Part shown: positions 47,561 through 62,500 of the stretch, piece by piece
How the letters are laid out: every line of letters starts with the position of its first letter
How positions within the stretch are numbered: position 1 is the first letter of the stretch
NCBI GenBank assembly: GCA_029255685.2
Contig: CM055317.2
Span: forward strand, 74,265,460-74,329,459
DNA: 64,000 nt
Direction of reading: 5' to 3'
Source of the DNA: Silene conica
Taxonomy: Eukaryota > Streptophyta > Magnoliopsida > Caryophyllales > Caryophyllaceae
Position numbers and translations under genes: made by a program
The notes under the pieces: model-generated
Database searches by the model: none
Told to the model about the DNA's origin: nothing
What the model saw: the letters and a program-made list of their open reading frames with translations, nothing else

Positions 47561-50500
47561 TTACTCAGGGCAGGAGCTTTCTGGCAGTTTGATCGCGCCA
47601 TCATCTGCTTTCACTGCAGAATAACTACTCCCAGGAACATCCATCAGTAGGTCAGCATCGTCTCTTTTATCTTCACTTACTGGTAAACCATGCTCCTATA
47701 CAAAATCAGCCGATCATTATCAGGACCATCTTAGACTAATGGTGGCAATGTGTCGAAATTTAACCTGTTTTCAACTTTCATAGTCCTCGACTCCCTGCTT
47801 GGGTTTTTATTGAGATCCGGTGTCCAAAAAGTATTTTCGAAGTTGTCATTCAGAAAATGTCACTTCCATTGTCTCGATGGGGTCAAAAAACTTGTAAAAC
47901 ATATTTTAGAAAATTATGATTGGGTGGGTAATTGTGACACTTGCATAAAAATGTGATCCTAAACCAAACAGAAGGATCCTATTACAGATGGGGATGGGGA
48001 TGGGGATGGGGATGGGGATGGGGATGGGAAATGGGGATGGGAAAGGTAAAGGTAAGGGAACCGGATGATTCTGACCCCCTGCATCAAATTACGATCTGAA
48101 ACTAAATGTAAATACCCAGTTGAGCCAAAGGAAGGATTTGATACAACTTTCTACACGATTTTCATAATAGATGATTTTGAAAAGGTTTGGGTTTTTCACA
48201 GTTAACACAAGGGTAAGGCAAGGCGCATACATCCAACCCCCTTACCCCGGTATTTTTGGGCCCCTCATAGGTAACGACACTGAAGTATTGTGTTAATGTA
48301 TTCTTTTAACAAAAATGTCGTAATTAATGTATAAATCATGCAAAATAATTAGCTGAAGTAAATATTTTTAATCGTCAAGGTCAAATAGACGTAATTGAAT
48401 GAGATGTGGGAAACACGTGCTACGATATTTAGGCCTCCAAACTGGAGGCCTTCTTACGGTATTTATGATAAAGTGGGTATTTATGGTAAAGTCTGTATTT
48501 GTTGTTAGACAGGCTGAGTATTATCTAAAATCGGAACATATTTCCGTCTATATCAACTGTAGCATATACAAACAAATAGATACAGTACAAGTCACTAAGC
48601 TCTGCTTTATTTATATCTCATTGACAACAGCATGTTATCTTTGTGCGATCTTGCAGACTAATTCCAATCAGTTTTGTTATGATCTTTCAAATAAGGAAAT
48701 GCTAAAAGAAATACACAAAATAATTATTCAAATTTGAACACAGAAGATGAAGCAGGTGTTACCTTAAGCTTAGACTGGCTTTTACGACTGTTTCTGATAT
48801 CTGCCGTGGCCTTTCTAAGTTTCTTTCTGGCCGAGCAACGTTCAGCATGTTGTGCGGCAGTAACATCAGCATGGCATGCCACACATAGTGTCCTCATATT
48901 TTCCACCCTGCACTCTCCTGTTAGTTATACAAAAAAAGCATGGTGAACGGAAAAGTATTAATAGACAGACCCTAACACCGGGATGCTACTGTACCGGAAA
49001 GGAATTTTAGGCAGTTTTTAGAATATGCTATATGTGTTTTTTGGTTCTCAATAATGATGGAATAAAACAAAATGAATCCTTAAATTTATACTCAGATTGC
49101 AAGACAGAAAGCACACCTCCTCCAAGAAAGACAGCGATTTTGTGGTCCGCGTGCCAGGCATTGCCTTCAGTTGGTTCCCTAACAAGCTTGTCATGCCTAG
49201 AAAGAATCATAAATAACTTCAAATCAGGAGGACAATATTAAAAGCTGCTTAGCAGAGGCCATCTGCATTTTCAAATGTGGTGCATTTCATGGCTCATGAA
49301 GTCGTGAGCAATGAGCCTTCGGAAACTTATGTCCGTATGATGATTGCACCATCTTCAATATCGTTTGTGAGTATAGCTACACGGATTCACAATTGTAGCT
49401 CCTATCACTCATGGCACTTAACAGATAAGGCAGTTACCTACGTTCCTTAAACAGTTAAACATGGCTACAACTCTACAAGTGCCGTATATGAGACACCTAT
49501 TTTGTGGGAAAAGTATAATTGGTCTAAAATGAAATATCAAACTGTGTTATCTTGAATGAAAGACTGCATTTCATGTACACAGCCAAAAACAACGGACACG
49601 ACTACATTGAAATTTTAAAACAAATCCAGTGGCATGCCAACTTACAATTTCTTATACTTGGTTAACTGTGGTGCCTCTCTTTCAATGTATTTTTCACGGC
49701 CTTCCTTTGAGAGTGGTTTTAGGTACTGCACAAGCTTGTGGCAGTCCAAGTTACAGTTTGTACAAACACCGCGTTCAACTTCAAAAAGTTCCTGAAACAC
49801 CATAATGAAAAGCTGAAAACAAAAGTACAAGAAAGGAAAAGGTCAAATCAATAAGAGTGGCACAATGGGGATGCAAACCTGGCGAAGGAAGCTGCCACTA
49901 GTTCTGGAACGATAATCACCATAACAGGCCAATGAACAGAAAAGATCAAGAAAATCCTTGGGTTTCTTGGCATTGACACCCCTGAATTCAGAAAGTTGGT
50001 TAAAAAAGCCTCTTGACTCATGGATCAGACCAAATACAAACAGCTGATACAGGCCGTTTCTAGGTGTATTTCGGGATCAATTATCACAGTATCCACAGGA
50101 CCCTACGCATCTGGTCGAATTCAGATCTGAACATATGGGACCATAAGGAACACAGATCTGAACTAGAACCTAGGAGAAATCAAAATCTGGATTAATAGGA
50201 TTCAATACAAATCCGGCCCATTATTATCCCTATATTTTTTACTCTTGTAAGTTGCAACTATGTACTCTGTAATGTGCAAAAGTATGCTAAAAAGATACTC
50301 ACGCGCAAGGATTCTGACAGAGCTTGCATAGAGGTTCATCAGCCAGTGTCCAAAATTGCATGTAAACTTTCTTTTTCTTGCTAGCATCACAAATACAAAC
50401 ATCTTTTACCACAGCATTTAATCGTAGAGGGTAACTTATGTCACATACTGCTGTATGCCTTCTCTTACTCCCTCCCTTCAGTATCCCCTGTTATCATGCA

Positions 50501-53500
50501 ATCAAAAAAATCAGCGGACGTGTTTCTTTACGATAGAAAAATAATACACCAACAAGAGAGTCTTAATCCCAATTTGATTTGGAGTCGATCAACATTTAAA
50601 ATTGTCAATCACGGAAAATAATGCAAAGAAAACTGACAAATAGAAAAGGAAAGGAAAGGAAAAGCTTATGATAAATGACCCAACATACAAATATAGAAAC
50701 AAACGTCATAAAACTGTGAATGAAAATTACACTCCATAAAAGGCAAGAGTCTATCAAACATACATTGCGATCGTGGCCAGTGCTTTCAGTGAGACGTAAT
50801 AGTTCAATGGCTAAAGGTAGCTGCAAAGGCTTTCCAAACAACTTCTTCTGGTCCATGCGTTTTAAGCTCGTCCATTCCTTAATGAAGCTTAGCATAGCAT
50901 AGTGAAATCCAGAATTCTTTTTTATCAAGTCAGACTCCTTTTCAATGGAATCAACGGTGACCTCCTCCAGTCGGAAATTTTCAGATAGTGACGTCACTCT
51001 CGTATCATCTCCATCTTCGCAAGTGCACAAGTGAATTCTTCCAGTATATTGACTCACCTATAACTCAAATAGGAATTAGGAATTTAGGATGTATTCGATT
51101 AGTTCTCCTAGTGTTAACTAGACTTCACAGTTACATCAGAATGTATAAGTGTATAACCCAGATAAATTAGCCTATCACTGAAAAAGGCAACCATATATTA
51201 TTAAGCAAAGACATTGAACAATATCTTTATTGCATTTGGCTTCCAAAAAGTCGTGGATATTCCTAATCCTGGATTCGATATGCAAATTGCTTATTGAGGA
51301 CTATTTCCATCAATCACACATCTTGAGAAATGAGAATAGAGGGAGCCACGGGTAGAGAATCCAACCATGAAAAAAACAGGTGCAGGTTCAGGTCTGGCTT
51401 TTTGTTTGGTTTTAGTGGGAAAGTGATATGGGCCCAGCAGCGGCCAAGAGGAGGCAAAAAGATGTGGGGCTCTAAACACGCCACCAAGGAAGCAACCAGG
51501 GTTCATGCTTTCATGGTCCTGGCTTCACAGGGTAGCCGAAATTAGGAAACCGTGATATGGGTTGTTCAGTGTCAGGCTGGACTGACCCGGCCAACTGGCC
51601 AGCTCTACCTGGGAATCAAGACACAGTCAGAAGTCACAAAACACCACTGTAGTAGTTAACAGTTGGAGTAAAGTGATCAACTGGCATGTCACAGCCACAA
51701 TTTAGTCAAACTGCTACCAGTGAGCATGAATGAATCAAGCAGCTCCAAGATTAGCTTAGATGCTTACCGCAAATCGAAGAGTATCAATTTTTGCTTGGAT
51801 GTCCCTCTGGTCTTGGGTCATATGATCAGACTTGTCATTAGTTAACTTATGAGCAACATCAAACTTCTCAGCACCCTGAATAAAACAACGAACGAGAAAT
51901 TTCTCTGAAACACATGGAATTTATAAAGATAGCTTTAAAGGGCAGAAAATGAAGTCATATTATAGAAATACAAAAGATCAACTTCTGCTATGAACACTGT
52001 GCATGCTCTAAATAAGTCCTTGCTCCATCCCAAGAATTCTTGATACACACAGACCCTTTCTGTCTATCTCAAAAACATCTCAAAGTCGCCATTTTTTAAG
52101 TACCCACGTGTTTACCAATTTCTTCCACCCACAATTCCTCCAAAACCCAAATAAAGCTCCCTCGAACATCTTTGAATTTTGCAGCTCTTACTGATTCACT
52201 CAAAACCGAGGCAAACTGCACAATAAGACAAGTAATCCAATATTCCTACTCCCATAATGTCAAAGCCTACACTAAATTCATGGCCAATAATCAGAACCTT
52301 GTACCCATCCAAAATGATTCAATAAATTCCATTTATAGTTCTAAACAATACAACTACTCCACATTTCAGCACCAGCCTTACGTAAGACCATATTGACTTT
52401 GCAGAAATAAAAAAGGAAACTAGTTAAAAGCATTAATCAAGGGTTATTGAGTAAAAGTAAGGTCATCAATGTATGTATGACAAGCATTTATGATGACTTC
52501 GACTAATGACGGCCGGAGAAGAAAGAGACTGTAGTTAAAAGCATAGATCAACATAATGCTAGTTTGGACTCCTTGCACTGTTGCACATGCAAACCAAAGA
52601 GAAAGATGGAGTCATGGTGAGGAATTGAGAATAGAGAGGAATGGAGGGATTAACGTACAAAAGTTGCAGGTTTGCAGCACGGATAAATGTGTCCATGAAC
52701 AAAAGAAGTAACAAAATTGTTGATGAAGGGCACTACTGATAAATGTGTCCATGAAGAAAAGAAGTAACAAAATTGTTGATGAAGGGCACATTGTCAGTAG
52801 AGCAGGGAAATTATTGTAAATAATTCACAAAAAAAAATCAAGCCAGTATGGATATTATTTTGTTCCCTGGCTCAGTAGAGTTGTGCAGTGTTGATCCTTT
52901 TAATGTCACAGAATAGAAAATTGGCAAGATGCTATAATAAAGTAACCATTATAATAATTACCTTGTCATCAGCACAACAATCTGATGTACCCAGCGTTAC
53001 GTTGTCATCTTTATCATGCTCTTCAGAAAGTGAACCAGCATTATCCAAGTTAGCTCCTGGACAGACATTTGTCATTCCTAAATGTGAAACGTTGTCAACC
53101 TGTCGTTGTCATGAAATGTACTTAAGTTGAAGGCTTTCATCTTTACTCACAGATCGTATGCTAAAAAAAACTGAAATGCCCTTCAACTCTAATACGTCTG
53201 ACAGTATGTCTTCAAAAACAACTTAAATAATGCTCATTCCTTAATGTTTATTTTGTTCAATATTCTTAAGATTTGCACTTCTAGTATATATTCCTCAATT
53301 CATAGACAGCAAATATTTACTATACAACATTACCCAAGTACCTTAAGAGGTTCCACAAATTGCGAGGTAAGGGGAGTCAAATGTACACAGCTTTACCCAT
53401 GTGCTAGCAACACAAAGAGGATGCTTCGAAATGCCCTAAGATGAAAATTGTGTAAGATTACATGGAATGAACGGTTACTAAACTATCAGGACTAGAGTGC

Positions 53501-56500
53501 CTCCAAAAGCTCCCGACTATGGCTGAGGTAAGGTAAGATAGGTCTCATGCTTAGAGCCTTGTGCATGCGTTTAAAATACGAGAAAGTCGTATCTCCAAAA
53601 CCCGTATGAATAAGAAGCATAGACTTTTTGGTAAACCACTTGGTTGTATTCCATCAAATTCCAAATTTAGGGAATAGTGAATTTTTGGCTCCATGACAGG
53701 TGAAACGTAAACAACTTCCATTGATGTTTTATTATCTCACCAACCTTGCTACTTCTGTATCACGGTGTTCTTACCATCAGATTCTTCAATAAAACATTAC
53801 GGCTATTGTTTTAGCATTTATATATTAGTTTCTTCAGGTCAGAATATAATTTAGTGATGCCAAGACGTAATAGTTTTATTCATCATATTATCGCCTTTTA
53901 TAGTAACTACACATATTTATGTTCAAAGTTTTAAAATTCACATTAAAAAGTCAAATGAGATGAACATTTTGAAAGAATGAAACAAAGGAAGTACCATCCT
54001 AGCATATCAAAACACGGTATGGAGTGAATATGTGATCTCAAAAGAACGAGATCCATAAATATTATAGTGCGACCTAGTATGTGAAAATCTGTGTTACTCG
54101 GACTCTTAATACCTTACATACCCGTGTCTGACACTTGACACACAGACATGGGCAGGACACTCAACACTTCATTTCAGACCAAAAACAGGATTCTTTTCAT
54201 AAAATTGTCCGACACTTGAACACGCGCACGTGTCGGATATTTCTAACCAAGTCTGCAATAACATAGGTGGAAAGTATGCTTCTATCCAGAGAATATCGAT
54301 AAGCATTATACTATTGTAAGTCCTATATAATCATTATTTTCTATTTAATAACTTAAACGTTGAACCAATAACAGTCACATTTTGGCAATTTGTATTGATA
54401 GCAAACTGGAAGGAGTATATGAATGAAAATAAATGATAAATAAAAAAAAACTTTCAATACTTTGGCAATTTATACTGATCACCACTTATCCAACTTATAT
54501 TGTAGTATTAGATTTCTCTTGTGCAAAACCATAATGGAAAATAGTTATGAATGAAACGTAGAATCTAAGACCATTTGAAAAATATATTTGTGAAACCACA
54601 CCAAATGGGAAGTTGTCGGAAATAAATAATAGAAAAGATTACCGCAAACCCTCTTATTGCATCATATTTGCCATCTACAGTAGAGGAAACACGTTGCACA
54701 CTATAATTCAACTTTCGCCAGCGTGATTCATCAGCTGTATCCTAGAACATGAAATGATTCAGTTTGTCAAATACTACATTTAGAAAGACTCTTTTAGATA
54801 TTGAAAGCTTGGTTGTAGAGAAGAGAATAAAACCTTTGCACAAAAGATATAAATGTTGACAGCTTTGGTTTGTCCTCGTCTATGTGCCCTATCCTCAGCC
54901 TGCAAAAGTAGCATGAGTGGTAAGAACATAGCTTCATGAGTGAAATCCATGAAAACAAATTTCTTTGTCAAGAGCTACAAAACAAATTGATAGGAATAGA
55001 ATTATAAAGGAAAACAAAAGGGTTCTTAGATAGCTTATCCGGTAAAAACGTAGCCCTATTCTTTTGGCCCCGAAACTAGGCAATAAGCAAGACAGGGATT
55101 GAAATATTTTCAGAAAAAATCCTACATGGACATTACTACATTAGCCACTTAAAGATAACGACAACGACAACGACAACAACATTAGACCCTTAATCCAAAA
55201 GTGAGTTGGGGTTTTCTGATAAACTACTCAAAGAGCATAAGATAAATAATACAGATCAGTATTCCAATGCCTTAAGATATCAGTCCATCCTAAAAAAACT
55301 TTGACTAACAAAAATCAAAGTGATGTTTAAATAAAGACACGGTTATAGTAAAACCAAAAAAATGTCGCAGATGTGCTTCCTCCTAGGAATCTAGCCATCA
55401 TCCCTGTCAAAGCCCTCCAATGTTGGAGCATTGCCATAAGATTTATGGAAGACAAAGAGAAACCTCACTGATGTGCGAGAATAAACTCAATGGAAGCCAT
55501 ACTACATGGACTACCCGTACTGTGATCATGACACAAACGCACAGCATGGATAGGATATTCTATGATAATAATTAGTACAAGTTTCAACATATACTTTGCG
55601 TTCACTTCAATGGAGTATAGCAGTTTTTACATACAAATCTTTAGTACCCACTCCGCTCTTACAACAAATAGGGTTTAAAAACTGTGTTTTCTTAGTCATG
55701 TTATAATTAACATAAACATTTCTCAAAGCAACCATACCTGCTGCAAGGAAGTTGGGTCCTTTGGTAGCTCCAAAAAGACAACATTATGAGCCACTGAAAG
55801 GTCTAGTCCTGCATAGCCAACTTGAATGCCAATTATTGCAATCTTGACCTATAAAAAAGTTCACAGTTTTGCAACAGCAATGATGCGAATCAGCAACTCT
55901 GCCATCAGTCAATTCACCACACTCAAAAAATAGTAAAAAAATATGAAAAATAATCAGGTTGGGCAGAGTCCTTAGATTTCCGGCAAGAAGTCAAAAGTAG
56001 AAGCATAACTTAAAGTAAAATAGTCATCTAAAGAGAGATAGCCGTAAACTATTAAGTATTAACTTAATTTTTAGTTGAATGTATATACAATAAGTCAATA
56101 ATAGATGGTTCATCCCCTCAATTACGAGGGGTAGTCGGGCAAAGTACGGTTGATAATGAGACGAGACAATTCGCAAGTAACTCGAGATCGGGTTGGTCAA
56201 CGATCGGCTCGTGCGAGATCGGGTTGGTCAAAGATCGGCTCGTGCGAGATCGGGTTGGTCAAAGATCGGCTCGAGAGCTTAGCAAGTCAAGCCGAGGAAA
56301 CGCTAGCTAGGCTCGAAAACCTCGTGAGCGGCTCGAACTTATGTGATCATATAGGATAATGCTCATATTTAATAAAAATATTTTATCATGATTATATCTT
56401 GGTATCACATATATCAAATGTCTCTTCGATTTGCCAAATATTTTATTGAAAATATCAAAAGAAAAAAAATCAAAAAAATTAACCATTATAATAGGCTTGA

Positions 56501-59500
56501 TTTGAGCTCGAATTTGGCTAGAGTTTGCGTTAAAGCTCGCAAGCTTAATAGTGAACACATTTTCTACAAGTTCTCGAGCACAAGGCGCAAGACCAAGCTC
56601 GGCCCGGCCTGGCTCGTTAGCACCCCTACAATAGCTCGCGAGTTCTTTGGAAGTAATTCATAAACAAGAGAGATCCTATAGAACGACTTACAGTGTAACA
56701 AATGCTAAAACCCCTTACCCCATTTGCGGGAGCTCTTGAGAGATGCGGGACTAGGTAATGTTGTATGGAGTAACCACTCTAAAGTTATAACTAGCATATG
56801 AATAGCCCTACAATGGAAAGAGGGCGCCGGAAGGAAAAAGTGTTTGAAAGCTCAAGAAGACACATAGACAGCATAAAGCAAAGACACACACAATAGGATT
56901 ATCAAGCATTAAATGACAAGGCACATTTTTACCTCTTTTGATGACTGGAATGACTTCACTGCAGATTGCCGGTCACAATCAAGAACATTACCATCAATTC
57001 GTACAAAACCAACACCTTTATTACAAAGGAACTCCTGAAGTTTTGAAACACACTCGAAGTGAGAAAATACAGAAGTGTACGCACACAAAACAGTTTAGCA
57101 AAGACGAAACCAATTTTAAACAGAAAAAAGACATAAATTTTTACTTTTTGCCAAGATATGGAGAATAACAAGATGTCATTGGAGGAGAGTAAAACTACTT
57201 CAATCCCTTTGTATAAGAACAAATGTGACGTCAAAGATTGTGTAATTTCAAACTTAATGAGTCATACTAAAAAACCATGGAAATGAGTGCACATAAACAC
57301 TAGGAAAAGAGTTTACAGGACAATTAACACTTCACACATAATTTTACATTTTTATATGTTCTAAAACATATATAAACATCAACAAGACACAGTATACAAC
57401 AACACTCCAGTGCCTCAACGACAAACTGCGGGGTAAGGGAGGTCAGATGTACGCAACCTTACCCTTGTGGTAGCAACACAAATTAGCTATTTCTGAATGA
57501 CCCCAGATGAAAAATTGCAACGACAACTGCAACAGAGGACCGCTACTTCACGAGAGAGAAGAGCAGCTGCTTTAGCGAGCCATTTTGATTTATTCCATAT
57601 AAGCCAGAACCAAAGAGTAATGAGTCTTTGGCTCCATTGGAAATATGGAAACTGAAAGTAAGTTAGACATGTGGAGACAAAATCAAGAATACAGAGATTT
57701 TATGTTGGGCAAGAACATGACCGAGTATGTAGAGTGTAAGTTTAGGCATTCACTTTTTTCGACATTTAAGATAGATCATGCAAAAGGATGAATAATTGGA
57801 TGGTTATGTTGCTCATACTACCATGGAAGGTTGGTTGAAGTGGAAGATCGCTGTGAATCACACAACAATTAGCGGGGCAATGTTATATGGTATTGTAACG
57901 TTGGTCCATCAGTCCATGAAGCACATAAACCATGCAATTACACTAATTATAAAGGATTATCTGGTAGACTGGTACAGATATGAAGCGTGATGAATAAATT
58001 TCCCACCTGTAATTTATCAAGCACTTTGAGATGGTGAGCAAATATTATCATTTTATGAGAACTGGCATCCACCTCCACATTAACTGAGTCGTCTGCTTCA
58101 GTAAAAATTGGGTGGAGGGAAAGCCATTCAAGTGCCCCAGAGACCTTGGCAATACCAAGCACTTGATCAGAAAGGTCTTCTTGACATCTTTCTCCATTGC
58201 CTGCAGAATATGGATACATACTTCAGTTTAGACAATAACAAAAAACACTGTAGATTTGCTTTTGCTGGTCTCAAAACCTGTTACATGTGCTCATAAGTAA
58301 ATATGGCGAACTATGCAAGAAACGGATAAAAAAAGGAATCTGATATTAGCTCGAAGCATTGTTATGATACTGTGTCAAAACTAAGACAAGTGTGATTTTA
58401 TTCAAAACCAGTAATGTTTCAAAGGAAATGCAAGCAGCAAATTCAATGCTATTGATAGGAAAGCATAAAAACACAAAACTTCCATGCAATGGGCCAGTAA
58501 TTCCCTCAGCTAGCTTCAGTTTCATCTGCGCAGTAGGATGACTAGCAGCAATGTTACTTTGACTTAGGTATGAATGTTTGACATGGATACATATCCAAGA
58601 GTCGAACTTGGCATGACAATAATTTTAGGCACAGATACCTTGTCTTAAAATGAAGATACGTGTGTAGGAAGACATTTTCAAAGCAAAATACACTTAAATT
58701 TGAAATAGTTTTGTGATAACTCTGACACAACAACCAAAAAAATTGCATGCAGCCATGCAGGGACATAATACTAGAGACACCCTCTCCCAAAATACACTAG
58801 CCAAGTAGTCATCTAGCAAATTTGTTTCGTCGATAGAAAGGTAAAAACTGTCTACCTCTGCACTGTCCACCTCTACATTGAACATTTGCACTATTTGCAG
58901 CAATGCTCGTGTTGAGATATTCAGAACCTTAATCTAGGTTCTAGCCAATCTAAATATGAAATCGTAAAGAGCTATACGTTGATATATACAAAAAGCCTCC
59001 ATAATTGCATAATTAAAGCTCCTATATGAGCATGATCAGCTGATCAAATCTCACGATGAGCAACCTCGGCCTGGTTGGGCTGGTTCTATACACAGCGACA
59101 GGAATTTAAACTGTTAGAAATGTCACATTGGAAGATATGATACTGGCCTCTTAAAGAGCACATTCGAAACACAAGAGAAAAGGTTCTAATTTCAAATGTG
59201 AAAGTATACCATATTCATCATCTTCTTCACAAGCATCAATGGCAGATACAGGTTCTCCCTGGGCTGCAACAACATTTCTTGCAAAAGTGACATCTGATTT
59301 TTTCAACGTCAGCATAATGATTTGTCGACGTTTTGGTGGTAGCTGAACCAATAAATGCTCCTTCAACCGTCGTATCTAGACAATGTCAGCAAACATATGT
59401 AACTCTAGATGTTGAGCATATGATGTTTCAAGTCAAACGAAATTTATGTGACAGATATAGTCACAAAATCAAAAAAAACAAAAAGTCCCCTACAGCCTAA

Positions 59501-62500
59501 AAAATACAAATTAAGTTTTTAAGCATTTAACCCAATCATATTCAACTTTCAAGCTTCAAGAAGCAATTTCGAGTTTTCCAATTGATCGAGACTTGATGAT
59601 AAAGTCATAACTTCTTCACTATCCGCACAACCAAATTCAAGCCAATTGAAGGTCCCTAATACAATTGCAAATCCATCATCGCTCCCCCCCCCCCCCCCCC
59701 CCAACATATCCAAAATGGCTCCTTAGCAAGCACACTGATTGACGCCAGACAATACAATTTCCTCGTCATGAAAGTAGAGAGATCGCTTTCAAGTGACCTT
59801 AATCATTAGAATCTCAATTACTCGTTTAAAAATACAGAGACTTTAACGGCCATTGCTCCCTCCATTATATCCATTAAGCCTCATTTCTCAAATTTCCCCG
59901 CAAAAATGGCAAACGGGATACATGGAGAGAGTTCAGGGAGTATCTTCTATCAAAAGAATCAACCTTTGGCTCCATCGTAGATGGACAGTCTCATCTCAAC
60001 TCCCTCTCAAGTCTGAACAAAAAAAGGAAAAAGGAAAAGGTTAAGCTATTTCCTCCAACGGAATTTAAACCCCGGATACTAAGACACTGCACACGAAACT
60101 AACCAAAGTTTGTAGTTGGGAGGATCCACGATCCATCCCCTGTGCAAAACCCCTATTGAGACTGCTATTTAAGATCAACCGCTACAATTCTTGCAAAAGC
60201 CAAAAAAGTTTAAGATCTGTAGTTGGTTATAATTATATGGCAACCGCAAAACTTTTGAAAACTGTCAGCCTGAGTAAATTGTCAAAAACAATCTTGGTAG
60301 TACAGTTTATCTTCCTCTCCTGTTCCCCTTCTGAAAGCAACGTATCTACTTAGTTCTAGTTTTTGAATTAGAAAGGTTTCACTACTCTTTAAGTCGCTTA
60401 TCTAAAAACAAGTAAATACAAAAACTCAGTACAACTACTTGGCGAATTAGAAAGGTTCCATTACTCTTTTAGGAAAAACAAATACGAAAACGCATTGGTA
60501 GCGCATTTACCAAGATTGAGGCAGAACACCCAATTTTATAATCACAACAACAAACAACCCAGCTCCATGAAACATTAGCATCATAGGACCTTGTACTCTC
60601 AAATCGCAACAACCCGGCTGCACAAACATGCCATACCATTCCAATCGAGAGTTGAAACTGGTCGTTCAAATTTCAAAAGGACAGACCAAACAAGGTCTAA
60701 ACTAAGCGTTGCTTCAGAGAATTCTAAAGTTAGAACATTAATATCAGTCAAAAACAATACATTCAAAAATAGGACCCATACAGTCAACCAGAGAGATAGA
60801 GATTTAAATGTGTGGTTAGTTATTCTCATGTGTCTTATCATTAAAGGTGCAACATAAACATCTCCAAGACAGCAGCAATAGTCTATGAGAACTACAGACC
60901 ATCAAGTAGAAAATGATACTTATATGGAGTCTTTCATTGGACTGAACTATAACTGAGAAAAATAGCAATAGCATGTAATCCATGGTCAAACAGAGAAAGG
61001 AGGAGGTCTACCATAACAGTTTGTCTAAGTAACACATTCAGCTCCTCCAAACGGGTACCCCTTGAGAAGTCCTGCAATGAATAAACAAAAATATATAAGG
61101 TTCAGCTTATTATCTAGACTGTTAAAAAAAATTAAGTGGCAAGCAGGTTTGGATCGAGACTAGCTTGAGTTTATGGAAGAGATCAAAACGCTTTCACAAG
61201 ATACAAATATTGCTTTTATTTCTTTGTGCTGCCCATAACAAAATGGAGTAGTATAGTCGGAAGGAGTTATCTAGACTGAGTACTTGACTGACATCAAACT
61301 CAAATCGTTAAAAAGTATAGATTAGTGCTGACGTTGATAAGGCAACCACATTTCAAACTTAGTCTCAAGTTGTAATACATTCTTCATATGAAATTTCAAA
61401 AAAATGGAAATAGAATATTAACGGGCGGGGGGAATCACACTACGCAACAAACTTCACAAGAAATCACCAGCATCCCCAAAGTGAGATTACGAGGGATTTT
61501 TCCTACAAGCCTGATTCATGAGTCTTATCATTACTCTCAATACAACTTCTACACATTCAATGTATGTATAATGCCAAGAGCATTGTACGACATTATTTTT
61601 CCTCTTTAGAAGGTGTAAGTCAATGGAATTAATTCCTATTCAAACTATTTTGTGCTCAGTGTATGAAGCGCTGTTTGGGACACATGATATGTTCCTTATA
61701 TTTAATGTGTGTGTTGATAGTATGATATTAATGATCTAGACCAGCGATTTCCAACATTTCCTGTCCAGGTCCAACTTTCTTGAAGCGATATAAGATAATG
61801 ATAGACATCACAATCCAGGCTAAAAGAAATGGATCATGACACATTGACCTAGCCTCTTCAACTGTTAACTTGAGCTATTGTGTGGGTCCGGGTTCCCCTT
61901 TCTCTCTTCTTAGTCTCAGTTGGCTGGCCTCTCAGACCAACTAGAGAACTAACAATAAGAGGTGGTAACTATAATGTGAGATTGTGAGCACAAACTTAAG
62001 AAATTCCCATCTCCTGTTAATTGCCGAGCTTCCTTTATAATATCTAACCCTCATAAAGAATGGAGCAGCAAATTTCTTTGTTGAAGGATGTAATGCTTAC
62101 CATGAACGAATTCCCTAGGGAATCCTTCATAAGTTTCATGGAACAATAAGTTTTCGCAAAGTCAAACTTGTTTTTCCCCAGCAGTCCAGGCCTAGAAGGA
62201 AGAATATCATATTAGTACTAGAAAAGAACAAGGATGTATTCAAGCAAAAACTAATTCCACATTCACTTACCATAACATATCTATTTGATGAAAGATATCG
62301 AAAGGTCTATGATCACCTAGCAAGAATTTCACCATTAGAACGTTTACTGCAACTGACAGTAACATGAACACAACAAACAAAAAATAATTCTTGCAACCTT
62401 GACAATGATGGTGTTCCTGACAGCAGAATTATCCGTTTTGTCTGAGATGCCACATCAAGAACGGCTTTTATCTGTCAAAAAAGAAGATAATATAGTTCAG

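Noticed and set aside
51291-51545. Overlapping 71-codon frames on both strands
   Set aside because: They lie in a ZRANB3 intron, have no recognisable domain and no splice context.
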